Origin: JASFEQ01 sp050122535
Lineage (GTDB): Bacteria; Desulfobacterota; DSM-4660; Desulfatiglandales; HGW-15
Assembly (NCBI GenBank): GCA_050122535.1
Contig: JASFIT010000014.1
Coordinates: 1-24,565 of the forward strand
Direction: 5' to 3'
DNA: 24,565 bases
Each line of letters opens with the position of its first letter. The first letter of the stretch is position 1. The notes beneath the pieces were generated by a model that did no database searches, was not told the DNA's origin, and saw nothing but the letters and a program-made list of their open reading frames with translations. The translations under genes and the position numbers were made by a program. Below, piece by piece: positions 16,302 to 23,791 of this stretch.

Positions 16302-16426
16302 AGTGCTTGGCCCGCCTCAGGCAGACCACCTCCCAGATTTTTGACTCGCTCAGTTGTTTACCGAGGTATTTGGCACCCCGCCAGCAATAAAAACCGGGGG
16401 ATCTGCCCAACGCTTCCTAGTTATAC

Positions 16427-16720
16427 TTATTCTTTTGTCTCTGCCTTCTCTTCCGCCGTCCCTTTCTCCTCTTTGAGTTCCTTCAACTCTTCCTTGAGGC
16501 TCTGCACTTCATCCTGCAAGCCGGTGGGTCCCGTTTCAAAACCCTCTGAGGCCTTCCTGTCCTTTATCTCCTCATAACCCAAATACGTGGCTAGGGCGCC
16601 GCCTAAGAGCAGAACCACAGGGATGCCGGCTGCCAGGGCCTTCAAAAAATATGGAAACCAGTAGATGATTCCTATGATTCCCAGAATTAATGCTATCAAC
16701 CCTAAAACCAAAGCCATCAT
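16427..16720 (-). CDS. Small membrane protein with C-terminal coiled coil
   Basis: The 97-residue product has two hydrophobic segments (about 3-25, MALVLGLIALILGIIGIIYW, and 30-48, GIPVVLLLGGALATYLGY) with a KAL link between them. A charged tail follows, with a heptad-like stretch from about 67 (LQDEVQSLKEELKELKEEKG). AAGGAGGG lies six bases before the ATG, which supports a real gene. I recognise no family. It is most likely an inner-membrane hairpin protein with a cytoplasmic tail. It is alone, convergent with ndk. Confidence 0.7.
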   Translation of the reverse strand: MMALVLGLIALILGIIGIIYWFPYFLKALAAGIPVVLLLGGALATYLGYEEIKDRKASEGFETGPTGLQDEVQSLKEELKELKEEKGTAEEKAETKE

Positions 16721-17096
16721 TTCAGTCCCTCCTTAAAGATTATCTGCCAGGATGATTACCGCCGCTTCTTTTCAGCATCAAAGGTTTTGATACCACAAAG
16801 AAAAAGATCGTTCAAGAGCTTAATGATTATTTTCAAAAAGTCAAATAAAATTGAACTTAGTTCGCTTCGCTCACAATCGGAATATTGGAATACTAGGTTC
16901 TGGCCTCCGGCTTGTAGAGCCTACGGCCCGGAAAGGAAAATGGGGTAATGGTGTATTTGAAAATCCCGCTCCACATGCAAGTCAAAGATGTTAGTGAATG
17001 GGCGAATTCCCATTAAAACCAATATCCTTTGCGCTCGCTTCACTCCGCTTAGTCCCCGCAAGCGGATCCGCAGTTTCCATCATTCCATTATTCCCC

Positions 17097-17133
17097 GCCT
17101 GCCTCGCCCGCGCGAGAGCAATGGCGGGCAGGC
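17097..17133. repeat. GC-rich palindrome (REP-like)
   Basis: Arms GCCTGCC (17097-17103) and GGCAGGC (17127-17133) with inner GCC/GGC. Its right end GCAATGGCGGGCAGGC resembles ACGATGGCGGACAGGC inside the MITE-like element near 11879-11894, so both seem to belong to one dispersed family. Confidence 0.6.
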
Positions 17134-17470
17134 ATGTAGGAGGCAGGTACTCACGCCTCAAAAAAACACATTTATTCTGAATAAGTTGTAAAAGTTCTGA
17201 GACGCAAATTTGCCTACATGGGTTTATCATATTCTGTCATGTGAGGAGGCGTTTATCTTTTTCGTGGAGTCGCTAAAGAGAGAGCAAAGGATTAAATATC
17301 TCTTTATTATATTTTGGTTGCAATTTTTATAATAAAGTTTAAGATACCCCAAAATGGTGGGACAAGATAAAAAATGTGAAGAAAAAAGAGAAATTCAAAG
17401 AAAAAAGGAGATTTAGCTTCCATTATTTCAATATTCCCCTCTAAATCCAAATATTGTACAATATTCACCA

Positions 17471-17499
17471 TTGAAATATTCCCTTTATAGAAATATCCT
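17471..17499 (+). promoter_or_regulatory. Candidate promoter of the tRNA cluster
   Basis: TTGAAA (17471-17476) and TATCCT (17494-17499) are separated by exactly 17 bases in an AT-rich stretch. Transcription would begin near 17506, 23 bases before the first tRNA. The -10 box matches only four of six bases. Confidence 0.4.
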
Positions 17500-17528
17500 T
17501 TAGGATTAGCTTTTTGCAGACAAGACAC

Positions 17529-17604
17529 GCCAGCGTAGCTCAGTTGGTAGAGCAACTGATTTGTAATCAGTAGGTCGGGGGTTCGATTCCCTTCGCTGGC
17601 TCCA
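17529..17604 (+). tRNA. tRNA-Thr (anticodon UGU)
   Basis: Acceptor GCCAGCG pairs with CGCTGGC. D-arm GCTCAG...GAGC, anticodon stem ACTGA/TCAGT with loop TTTGTAA, T-loop TTCGATT, and an encoded CCA end (17602-17604). First of four tRNAs in the order Thr-Tyr-Gly-Thr. Confidence 0.96.
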
Positions 17605-17618
17605 AATGAGTCGGTAAT

Positions 17619-17703
17619 GGAGAGGTTCCCGAGCGGTCAAAGGGAGCAGACTGTAAATCTGCCGGCGCAGCCTTCGGAGGTTCGAATCCTCCCCTCTCCA
17701 CCA
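17619..17703 (+). tRNA. tRNA-Tyr (anticodon GUA)
   Basis: Acceptor GGAGAGG pairs with CCTCTCC. The anticodon stem GCAGA/TCTGC holds loop CTGTAAA. A long variable arm (CGGCGCAGCCTTCG) marks it as a class II tRNA as expected for bacterial Tyr. T-arm GAGG-TTCGAAT-CCTC; CCA is encoded. It lies 14 bases after tRNA-Thr. Confidence 0.96.
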
Positions 17704-17821
17704 TTCAAGTTGTCTCGCGGGCATGTAAAAAAATTTGACTCACAAGCTCCAAGGCGTTCTCAAATTATTATTTCCCATGTTTAGCAACTTCCCGACTCTA
17801 AACCCATGAAGCAAATGAAAA

Positions 17822-17898
17822 GCGGGAATAGCTCAGTTGGCTAGAGCGTCAGCCTTCCAAGCTGAGGGTCGCGGGTTCGAGTCCCGTTTCCCGCTCCA
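17822..17898 (+). tRNA. tRNA-Gly (anticodon UCC)
   Basis: Acceptor GCGGGAA pairs with TTCCCGC; anticodon stem TCAGC/GCTGA with loop CTTCCAA; T-arm CGGG-TTCGAGT-CCCG; CCA is encoded. There are 118 bases between this and tRNA-Tyr, with no gene in the gap. Confidence 0.96.
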
Positions 17899-18039
17899 TA
17901 CTTTATGACCCTGGAGCATTATAACCTCCTGGTATTATTCAGCCAAAAAGAGGGCTGAGCTTCTGTCGGGCGCATAGGGTCATGCGAAAGGGGAATCTCT
18001 GAGGCAGACAGAAAGCGTTAAGCTGAACGAACCCTTTGA

Positions 18040-18116
18040 GCCCACGTAGCTCAGTAGGTAGAGCACATCCTTGGTAAGGATGAGGTTCACCGGTTCGATC
18101 CCGGTCGTGGGCTCCA
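18040..18116 (+). tRNA. tRNA-Thr (anticodon GGU)
   Basis: Acceptor GCCCACG pairs with CGTGGGC; anticodon stem CATCC/GGATG with loop TTGGTAA; T-loop TTCGATC; CCA is encoded. It is the last tRNA before tuf; order and anticodons match thrU-tyrU-glyT-thrT ahead of tufB in E. coli. Confidence 0.96.
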
Positions 18117-18161
18117 TGTAAAAAAACAGCTGTTGCCGAAGCGACTTTCGGATGCTTTTCG

Positions 18162-18167
18162 TATAAT
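18162..18167 (+). promoter_or_regulatory. Candidate -10 box for tuf
   Basis: A perfect TATAAT lies 43 bases before the tuf ATG. No good -35 box sits at 16-18 bases; TTGCCG at 18133 is 23 bases upstream. A small CCGAA/TTCGG hairpin at 18136-18151 lies between the last tRNA and this box and might act in tRNA processing or as a weak attenuator. Confidence 0.35.
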
Positions 18168-18210
18168 AGGCTTAGAACCATAAGATTTTGGGATCAGAAG
18201 GAGGATAGAG

Positions 18211-19404
18211 ATGTCTAAGAAGAAATTTGAGAGGACGAAGCCGCATGTGAATGTGGGCACTATTGGGCATATAGATCATGGTAAGACGACGTTGACGGCG
18301 GCGATTACGAAGCATTTGGAGAAGCAGGGCAAGGCGGACTATGTGCCCTTTGATGAGATAGACAAGGCGCCTGAGGAGAAGGCACGAGGGATAACGATAG
18401 CGACTGCGCATGTGGAGTATGAGACGGAGAATAGGCACTATGCGCATGTGGACTGTCCTGGTCATGCGGACTACATTAAGAATATGATTACAGGTGCGGC
18501 GCAGATGGATGGTGCCATATTGGTTGTGGGTGCGGATGATGGTCCGATGCCGCAGACGAGGGAGCATATTTTGTTGGCGCGTCAGGTAGGAGTGCCGAGC
18601 ATAGTGGTGTATTTGAACAAGTGTGACATGGTGGATGATGAGGAGTTGATTGAGTTGGTGGAGTTGGAATTGCGGGAGTTGCTGACGAAGTATGAATTTC
18701 CTGGTGATGATACGCCGATCATACGAGGCAGTGCGTTGAAGGCGTTGGAGAGTGATGATTTAGAGAGTGAGGATGTGAAGTCGGTATTTGAGCTGTTGGA
18801 TGCGGTGGATGCGTTTATACCTGAGCCTGTGAGGGACACGGACAAGCCGTTTTTGATGCCGATAGAGGATGTATTTAGCATATCTGGTCGAGGTACGGTT
18901 GTGACGGGCAGGGTGGAGCGTGGGATTATCAAGGTTGGAGATGATGTGGAGGTGGTTGGTATAAGGGCTACGATGAAGACGGTATGCACTGGGGTGGAGA
19001 TGTTTCGCAAGGTGTTGGATCAGGGTCAGGCTGGAGACAACATAGGGGTTTTGTTGCGAGGGACGAAGCGCGATGATGTGGAGCGTGGTCAGGTGGTTGC
19101 AGCGCCTGGGACGATAACGCCGCACACTGTATTTAGGGCGGAGGCGTACATATTGACGAAGGAGGAGGGAGGACGTCATACGCCGTTTTTTAATGGATAC
19201 AGGCCGCAGTTTTATTTTAGGACGACGGATGTGACCGGAGTGGTGACGTTGCCTGAGGGTGTGGAGATGGTGATGCCTGGGGACAATGTGACGATGGATA
19301 TTAATTTAATCACGCCCATTGCGATGGAGAAGGAGTTGCGCTTTGCCATTCGTGAAGGTGGACGCACGGTGGGTGCGGGTGTGATCAGTGAGATCATCCA
19401 GTAA
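18211..19404 (+). CDS. tuf: Elongation factor Tu
   Basis: The 397-residue protein is a full EF-Tu, the GTPase that carries aminoacyl-tRNA to the ribosome. G-domain motifs GHIDHGKT, DCPGH and NKCD are intact, and domains 2 and 3 are complete. AAGGAGG lies about six bases before the ATG. Codon choice is odd: in the first 100 codons about 83 end in G or T, nearly all Leu codons are TTG, and Thr and Ala are mostly ACG and GCG. Neighbouring ribosomal genes do not show this. The skew weakens in the last 30 or so codons. Upstream are four tRNAs as for tufB; downstream, 27 bases on, the S10 operon begins. Confidence 0.98.
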   Translation: MSKKKFERTKPHVNVGTIGHIDHGKTTLTAAITKHLEKQGKADYVPFDEIDKAPEEKARGITIATAHVEYETENRHYAHVDCPGHADYIKNMITGAAQMDGAILVVGADDGPMPQTREHILLARQVGVPSIVVYLNKCDMVDDEELIELVELELRELLTKYEFPGDDTPIIRGSALKALESDDLESEDVKSVFELLDAVDAFIPEPVRDTDKPFLMPIEDVFSISGRGTVVTGRVERGIIKVGDDVEVVGIRATMKTVCTGVEMFRKVLDQGQAGDNIGVLLRGTKRDDVERGQVVAAPGTITPHTVFRAEAYILTKEEGGRHTPFFNGYRPQFYFRTTDVTGVVTLPEGVEMVMPGDNVTMDINLITPIAMEKELRFAIREGGRTVGAGVISEIIQ

Positions 19405-19431
19405 AGCAAAATATAAAATGAAGGAAGGGAA

Positions 19432-19755
19432 ATGATGGATAAGGCGATTGCTAATCAAAAGATTCGGATTAGACTGAAGGCTTACGACCACAAACTTTTG
19501 GACCAGTCAGCCATGGAAATTGTGGAAACGGCAAGAGAGACTGGTGCCAAAATTGCAGGTCCGATTCCCCTTCCTACCGTAATCAACAAGTTCTGCGTAT
19601 TGAGATCTCCCCATGTGAATAAAAAATCGCGAGAACAATTCGAAATAAGGACACATAAACGGCTTTTGGATATTTTGGAGCCCACCCAGCAGACCGTGGA
19701 TGCCCTCATGAAACTTGACCTTGCTGCTGGGGTTGATGTGGAAATAAAACTGTAA
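19432..19755 (+). CDS. rpsJ: 30S ribosomal protein S10
   Basis: The product (107 residues from this start, 106 if the adjacent ATG at 19435 is used) has the S10 signature IRIRLKAYDHKLLDQSA, PLPT and RSPHVNKKSREQFEIRTHKR. S10 is part of the 30S head and also binds NusB in antitermination. AAGGAAGGG precedes the start. It is the first gene of the S10 operon and probably co-transcribed with tuf, given the 27-base gap with no terminator. Confidence 0.97.
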   Translation: MMDKAIANQKIRIRLKAYDHKLLDQSAMEIVETARETGAKIAGPIPLPTVINKFCVLRSPHVNKKSREQFEIRTHKRLLDILEPTQQTVDALMKLDLAAGVDVEIKL

Positions 19756-19780
19756 AGAGAATGGAACGGAACCAGTCCTT

Positions 19781-20401
19781 ATGGTTAACAAACTTATCGG
19801 TAAGAAATTGGGCATGACTCGATATTTCCTTGACGAGGGGAAGAGTATTCCCGCAACCATGGTTAAGGTTGGCCCCTGCGTAGTCATCCAGAAAAAGACA
19901 TGGGAGAAGGATGGCTACGAGGCGATACAGGTAGGATTCCAAGTCCAGAAGGAAAATCGGATCAACAAACCCTTAAAAGGGCATTTCAAGGCAGCTGGTG
20001 ATAAGTGCTTCGTCCACCTGAGAGAAATACGGGTGGAGAGTGCAGAGGAATTTGAGCTGGGGCAAGAGATTAAAGCGGATATTTTCGAGATTGGGGAATT
20101 GGTTCAAGTCACGGGCAGGAGTAAAGGCCGAGGCTTTACTGGTGTCATTAAGAGATGGGGCTTCTCCAAGGGAAGAGAGACACATGGCTCCCGTTCCCAT
20201 AGAATTCCAGGTTCAATAGGCTCCAGTGCCACGCCAGGACGAGTCCACAAAGGGAAGAAACTCCCAGGGAGGATGGGATACCAAAGAACCACCATAAAGA
20301 ACCTGAAAGTCCTGGATGTGAGACCTGAAATGGACGTCATCGCCCTTCAGGGGTCTGTTCCAGGATACCGAAACAGTATTATCGAAATTGCCAAGATATA
20401 G
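19781..20401 (+). CDS. rplC: 50S ribosomal protein L3
   Basis: The 206-residue product begins MVNKLIGKKLGMTRYF and has the L3 core GRSKGRGFTGVIKRWGF and the GSRSHRIPGSIG loop that reaches the peptidyl-transferase region, followed by GRVHKGKKLPGRMG. Length is normal. The ATG has only a weak upstream ribosome site. It follows rpsJ by 25 bases and is followed by an unusually long 137-base spacer. Confidence 0.97.
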   Translation: MVNKLIGKKLGMTRYFLDEGKSIPATMVKVGPCVVIQKKTWEKDGYEAIQVGFQVQKENRINKPLKGHFKAAGDKCFVHLREIRVESAEEFELGQEIKADIFEIGELVQVTGRSKGRGFTGVIKRWGFSKGRETHGSRSHRIPGSIGSSATPGRVHKGKKLPGRMGYQRTTIKNLKVLDVRPEMDVIALQGSVPGYRNSIIEIAKI

Positions 20402-20538
20402 CTGGGCTCGGCTTCGCCTCGCACTTGCCCTCCGGCCCGGAGGGAGTAGAGGATAGAGCAAGATAGAAGGGCATAGAATTGCCCATAAATTCATATAGTT
20501 ATAGAGCCTGAGAGACTCCTTAGTGATTGAGAAACGAA
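20402..20538. repeat. rplC-rplD spacer with REP-like palindrome
   Basis: The spacer carries the palindrome CCCTCCGGCCCGGAGGG (20428-20444) and, farther on, a GGGCA/TGCCC hairpin. It shares the CCTCCGG...CCGGAGG core with the hairpin at 11990-12021. No T-run follows, so read-through into rplD is expected. Confidence 0.6.
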
Positions 20539-21162
20539 ATGGCCGTTGTCGATGTATATAACCTCCAGGGAAAGAAAACAACTCAGATGGAGTTAAACGA
20601 GGACGTTTTCAATGCGCCCATCAAGGCGCACGTTATCCATCAGGTGGTGGTGAGCCAGCTCTTAAATCGAAGATCCGGGAGTGCCTCCACAAAAAGCCGA
20701 TCAGAGGTGAGAAGTTCAGGGGCAAAACTTTGGCGCCAAAAGGGAACGGGGAGGGCAAGGGTTGGCCAGGCCTCATCACCCACCAGGAGGGGTGGAGGAG
20801 TCGCCTTTGGACCAGCGCCGCGAAAGTATGTTCGCAAAGTTCCCAAAAAGGTAAGACGGTCGGCCCTGCGTATGGCACTGACGGATAAGTACAAGACGGA
20901 TCGCCTGATTGTGGTCAGCGATTTTGATCTCCCCGAGATAAAGACCAGGGATTTTGTAGGGGCGATGGAGAATTTCAACGTGGCCCGCGCATTGATTGTG
21001 ACCCATGAGAAGAATGAGGTTCTCGAAAAGTCTTCTAAGAATGTGCCCTGGGTGAAGGTGATGAGATATCAAGGACTCAATGTCTACGATGTCTTAAGGC
21101 ATGAGCACCTTTTCTTGGATCAGTCTGCCATTAGCATGATTGAGGAGGCATTGCTTTCCTAA
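20539..21162 (+). CDS. rplD: 50S ribosomal protein L4
   Basis: The 207-residue product starts MAVVDVYNLQGKK and shows the L4 motifs LWRQKGTGRARVGQ and GGGVAFGP in the extended loop that lines the exit tunnel. I chose the ATG at 20539; a TTG four codons earlier is open but would add residues not typical of L4. The ribosome site is weak. L4 represses its own operon in gamma-proteobacteria; nothing in the sequence shows that here. Its stop overlaps the rplW start by one base. Confidence 0.96.
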   Translation: MAVVDVYNLQGKKTTQMELNEDVFNAPIKAHVIHQVVVSQLLNRRSGSASTKSRSEVRSSGAKLWRQKGTGRARVGQASSPTRRGGGVAFGPAPRKYVRKVPKKVRRSALRMALTDKYKTDRLIVVSDFDLPEIKTRDFVGAMENFNVARALIVTHEKNEVLEKSSKNVPWVKVMRYQGLNVYDVLRHEHLFLDQSAISMIEEALLS

Positions 21163-21449
21163 TGGATATATACAAAGTGATCAAGGCAGCGCACATCACG
21201 GAAAAGGGGACTCTCCAAAAGGAACTCCAGAACCAAATCGCATTCAAAGTGGATAGAAAGGCGAATAAGGTGGAGATCAGGCGCGCTGTTGAGACCCTAT
21301 TCAAGACCAAGGTGGTCCATGTGAAGACCATGAATATGAAGGGGAAGCGCCGCAGGGTGGGGAGGAACCTTGGGAAAAAAGCTGACTGGAAAAAGGCCGT
21401 TGTGAAATTGGCCCCAGGAGAGAGCATAGAATTCTTTGAGGGCATGTAA
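21162..21449 (+). CDS. rplW: 50S ribosomal protein L23
   Basis: The 95-residue product has the L23 pattern: VIKAAHITEKGTLQKE near the start, VDRKANKVEIRRAVETLF, and VKTMNMKGKRRRVGR. L23 sits at the exit-tunnel mouth and docks trigger factor and SRP. Start and the rplD stop share a base (TAATG), which indicates translational coupling. A copy of the AAGTGCCTAAAGTG motif lies in the spacer after it. Confidence 0.96.
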   Translation: MDIYKVIKAAHITEKGTLQKELQNQIAFKVDRKANKVEIRRAVETLFKTKVVHVKTMNMKGKRRRVGRNLGKKADWKKAVVKLAPGESIEFFEGM

Positions 21450-21505
21450 GCCTAACAAGTGCCTAAAGTGATTGAATATGGGAGCAGGATTTAACGGAGT
21501 ATAAG

Positions 21506-22330
21506 ATGGCCATCAAGAAGCATAAGCCCACCTCACCAGGACGGAGATTTCAGACGGGCTCCACCTTTGAGGATATTACCCGCAGGAAGCCGGAGAAAAG
21601 CCTGCTGAGGCCATTAAAGAAGGCTGGTGGGAGAAACGCTCTTGGAAGAATAACAATGAGGCACAGGGGCGGTGGTCACAAACGGTCGTACAGGGTTATT
21701 GATTTTAAGCGGAATAAGGATGGCATCCCGGCTAAGGTTGCATCCATTGAATATGATCCCAATCGATCAGCGCGTATTGCGCTCCTTCACTATGCGGATG
21801 GCGAGAAGCGCTATATTTTGGCTCCATTGGGACTTCAAGTGGGAGATAGGGTCCTTTCTGGTCCAGGAGCAGAGATAAGAACGGGAAATGCGCTGCTCTT
21901 AAGGGACATACCTTTGGGGACTCAGATTCACAATATTGAACTGAACATGGGGCATGGCGGACAGATTGTGCGTAGTGCCGGGGGCTACGCTCAGCTGATG
22001 GCGAAAGAGGGGAAATATGCCCAAGTGAAGCTCCCATCAGGTGAAGTTCGAATGGTCTCCCTTGGCTGCAAGGCGACAATTGGCCAAATTGCAAATCTAG
22101 AGCACGAGAACATAAGCCTGGGCAAGGCTGGAAGATCGCGATGGAGAGGGAGAAGGCCACATGTGCGAGGCGTGGCCATGAACCCTGTGGATCATCCCCA
22201 TGGAGGTGGCGAAGGTAAATCTTCAGGCGGCCGTCACCCGGTTACGCCCTGGGGGGTGCCCACCAAAGGTTATAAAACGAGAAGGGTGAAAAAGGCGAGC
22301 GACAAGCTCATCGTCAAAAGAAGAAAGTAG
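21506..22330 (+). CDS. rplB: 50S ribosomal protein L2
   Basis: The 274-residue product is a standard L2, an rRNA-binding protein needed for subunit joining. Visible signatures are KHKPTSPGRRFQT, RITMRHRGGGHKRSYR and the C-terminal VDHPHGGGEGKSSGGRHPV segment that holds the conserved histidine. GGAG precedes the ATG. Fifty-six bases separate it from rplW. Confidence 0.98.
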   Translation: MAIKKHKPTSPGRRFQTGSTFEDITRRKPEKSLLRPLKKAGGRNALGRITMRHRGGGHKRSYRVIDFKRNKDGIPAKVASIEYDPNRSARIALLHYADGEKRYILAPLGLQVGDRVLSGPGAEIRTGNALLLRDIPLGTQIHNIELNMGHGGQIVRSAGGYAQLMAKEGKYAQVKLPSGEVRMVSLGCKATIGQIANLEHENISLGKAGRSRWRGRRPHVRGVAMNPVDHPHGGGEGKSSGGRHPVTPWGVPTKGYKTRRVKKASDKLIVKRRK

Positions 22331-22354
22331 CAAGATTGGACGACATGGACGGTC

Positions 22355-22400
22355 GGGTATAAAACCCAACCCTACAGTAGAGTGGCATTTCAGATGCCAC
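22355..22400. repeat. Two short hairpins in the rplB-rpsS spacer
   Basis: GGGT/ACCC at 22355-22367 is followed by a perfect hairpin GTGGCAT-TTCAG-ATGCCAC at 22382-22400. There is no T-run directly after either. They interrupt a normally compact ribosomal operon and may be a dispersed repeat or a regulatory RNA structure. Confidence 0.6.
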
Positions 22401-22450
22401 CGATTCGAGTTGGAATGCAGAGTATTTTTAATAGATAGGGAGGAGAGAAT

Positions 22451-22741
22451 TTGCCGCGATCATTGAAAAAGGGGCCTTTTGTTGACGATCACCTTTTGAA
22501 GAAAGTCATGCAGGCAAGGGAAACCCGGAGTACGAAGATTATTAAGACCTGGTCTAGAAGATCAACTATCCTTCCTGAATTTGTGGGTCATACATTTGCC
22601 GTTCATAACGGAAGGAAGTTTCTGCCCGTGTTTATAACCGAAGATATGGTGGGGCACAAGCTGGGCGAATTTGCGCCAACCAGAGTTTTTTATAGTCATG
22701 CTGGAGATAAGAAATCACGGTTAAAAGGGGCTAAGAAATAA
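22451..22741 (+). CDS. rpsS: 30S ribosomal protein S19
   Basis: The 96-residue product reads PRSLKKGPFVDDHLLKKV at its start and has RRSTILPEFVGHTFAVHNGRKF and GHKLGEFAPTR, all typical S19. S19 is in the 30S head and contacts the 50S. The start is TTG, preceded by an excellent ribosome site (GGGAGGAGA); no ATG fits the family start. Its stop shares a base with the rplV ATG. Confidence 0.96.
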   Translation: MPRSLKKGPFVDDHLLKKVMQARETRSTKIIKTWSRRSTILPEFVGHTFAVHNGRKFLPVFITEDMVGHKLGEFAPTRVFYSHAGDKKSRLKGAKK

Positions 22742-23073
22742 TGGAAGCTAAGGCCGTGGCAAAATACATAAGGATCTCACCTCGAAAAGTGAGATTGATT
22801 ATGGATCAAATAAGAGGGAAAAAAGTGGAGGAAGCACTGAATCAGCTCTCTTTTGCGCCGCAAAAGGGCGCCTTTGTCTTGAAAAAACTGATCAACTCTG
22901 CGGTCGCGAATGCAGAGCAGAATCTAAATATGGATGTGGATAAACTCTATATTAAAAGGGTATTTGCGGACGAAGGCCCCACTTTAAAAAGGTTTCGGGC
23001 CCGTGCCATGGGTCGGGCCACAAGGATCAGGAAGAGATCGAGCCATTTGACCGTTATTTTGGATGAAGGATAA
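22741..23073 (+). CDS. rplV: 50S ribosomal protein L22
   Basis: The 110-residue product starts with the L22 motif AKYIRISPRKVRLIMDQIRG and ends with the loop and strand RFRARAMGRATRIRKRSSHLTV. L22 lines the exit tunnel; changes in its loop confer macrolide resistance elsewhere, but none is evident here. The ATG overlaps the rpsS stop by one base. Confidence 0.97.
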   Translation: MEAKAVAKYIRISPRKVRLIMDQIRGKKVEEALNQLSFAPQKGAFVLKKLINSAVANAEQNLNMDVDKLYIKRVFADEGPTLKRFRARAMGRATRIRKRSSHLTVILDEG

Positions 23074-23144
23074 AGTGCGTATGGGACGGGACCGAATCTT
23101 GATGGAAAGGTTTTTACGCGTAATACATTTCATGGAGGTGAGAA

Positions 23145-23783
23145 TTGGGACAAAAGGTTAATCCTATCGGGTTTAGGTTGGGTATCCATAGAAATTGGGA
23201 TTCAAGATGGTTTGCCGGCAGAGAATATAGTGGTTTTGTCCTGGAGGATCACAATATAAGGAAATTCTTGAAGAAGCGGCTTTTTCAGGCTGGAGTCTCC
23301 AGGATCGAGATTGAGAGGGCGGCTAACAAGATAAGGATCAAAATCCATACGGCTAGGCCCGGTCTGGTCATCGGTAAGAAGGGTGTGGAGATTGAGAACC
23401 TGAAAAGGGAGTTGGAGAAGAAGATAAATAGGGAAACGATGATAGACATTCAGGAGGTGAGAAAGCCTGAAGTCGATGCCCAATTGGTAGCCGAGAATGT
23501 GGCATTGCAACTGGTTCGGAGAATCTCCTTTCGACGAGCCATGAAAAAAGCTGTCAGCTCAGCGCTGCGTTTTGGTGCGCTGGGGATCAAGATAGGTTGT
23601 AGCGGTCGTTTGGGTGGTGCGGAAATGGCACGTCGTGAATGGTATCGAAAGGGTCGCGTTCCTCTGCACACCATAAGGGCCGATATAGACTACGGCTTTG
23701 CAGAGGCCTTTACCACTTACGGCGTGGTGGGGGTAAAGGTCACACTCTTTAAGGGTGAAATCCTACCCGACAAAAAAGGTTAA
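23145..23783 (+). CDS. rpsC: 30S ribosomal protein S3
   Basis: The 212-residue product starts GQKVNPIGFRLGI and contains the KH-domain motif GLVIGKKGVEIENL and the C-terminal GCSGRLGGAEMAR...GRVPLHT. S3 forms part of the mRNA entry site. The start is TTG at 23145, preceded by GGAGGTG; it matches the family start exactly and no ATG does. There are 71 bases without a gene before it. Confidence 0.97.
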   Translation: MGQKVNPIGFRLGIHRNWDSRWFAGREYSGFVLEDHNIRKFLKKRLFQAGVSRIEIERAANKIRIKIHTARPGLVIGKKGVEIENLKRELEKKINRETMIDIQEVRKPEVDAQLVAENVALQLVRRISFRRAMKKAVSSALRFGALGIKIGCSGRLGGAEMARREWYRKGRVPLHTIRADIDYGFAEAFTTYGVVGVKVTLFKGEILPDKKG

Positions 23784-23791
23784 AAAGACAT

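Larger units (their letters stand above)
16721..17528. other. Non-coding region before the tRNA cluster
   Basis: I see no supportable gene in these 808 bases. It contains fragments of palindromic repeats: 16904-16935 (CCTCCGG... GTAG/CTAC ...CCGG, like the fourth hairpin of the MITE-like element), 17045-17065 (CCGCTT/AAGCGG) and 17097-17133 (GCCTGCC/GGCAGGC). From about 17281 the DNA becomes very AT-rich and ends in a candidate promoter for the tRNAs. The short open frames around 16990-17230 follow the palindromes on both strands and look like chance. Confidence 0.6.

Noticed and set aside
16370..16386. Second sigma-54-like match (TTGGCAC...GC)
   Set aside because: The -12 half is poor and it points into the 3' end of a minus-strand gene with no plus-strand target.
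17506..17724. Minus-strand frame with RRESNPRPTDYKSVALPTELR
   Set aside because: This well-known string is a mistranslation of tRNA genes; it overlaps tRNA-Thr and tRNA-Tyr.
18582..19179. Long antisense frames across tuf (142 and 139 codons)
   Set aside because: They arise from the G/T third-base skew of tuf; their products are low-complexity Ser/Thr/Asn- or Arg/His-rich and have no start signals.
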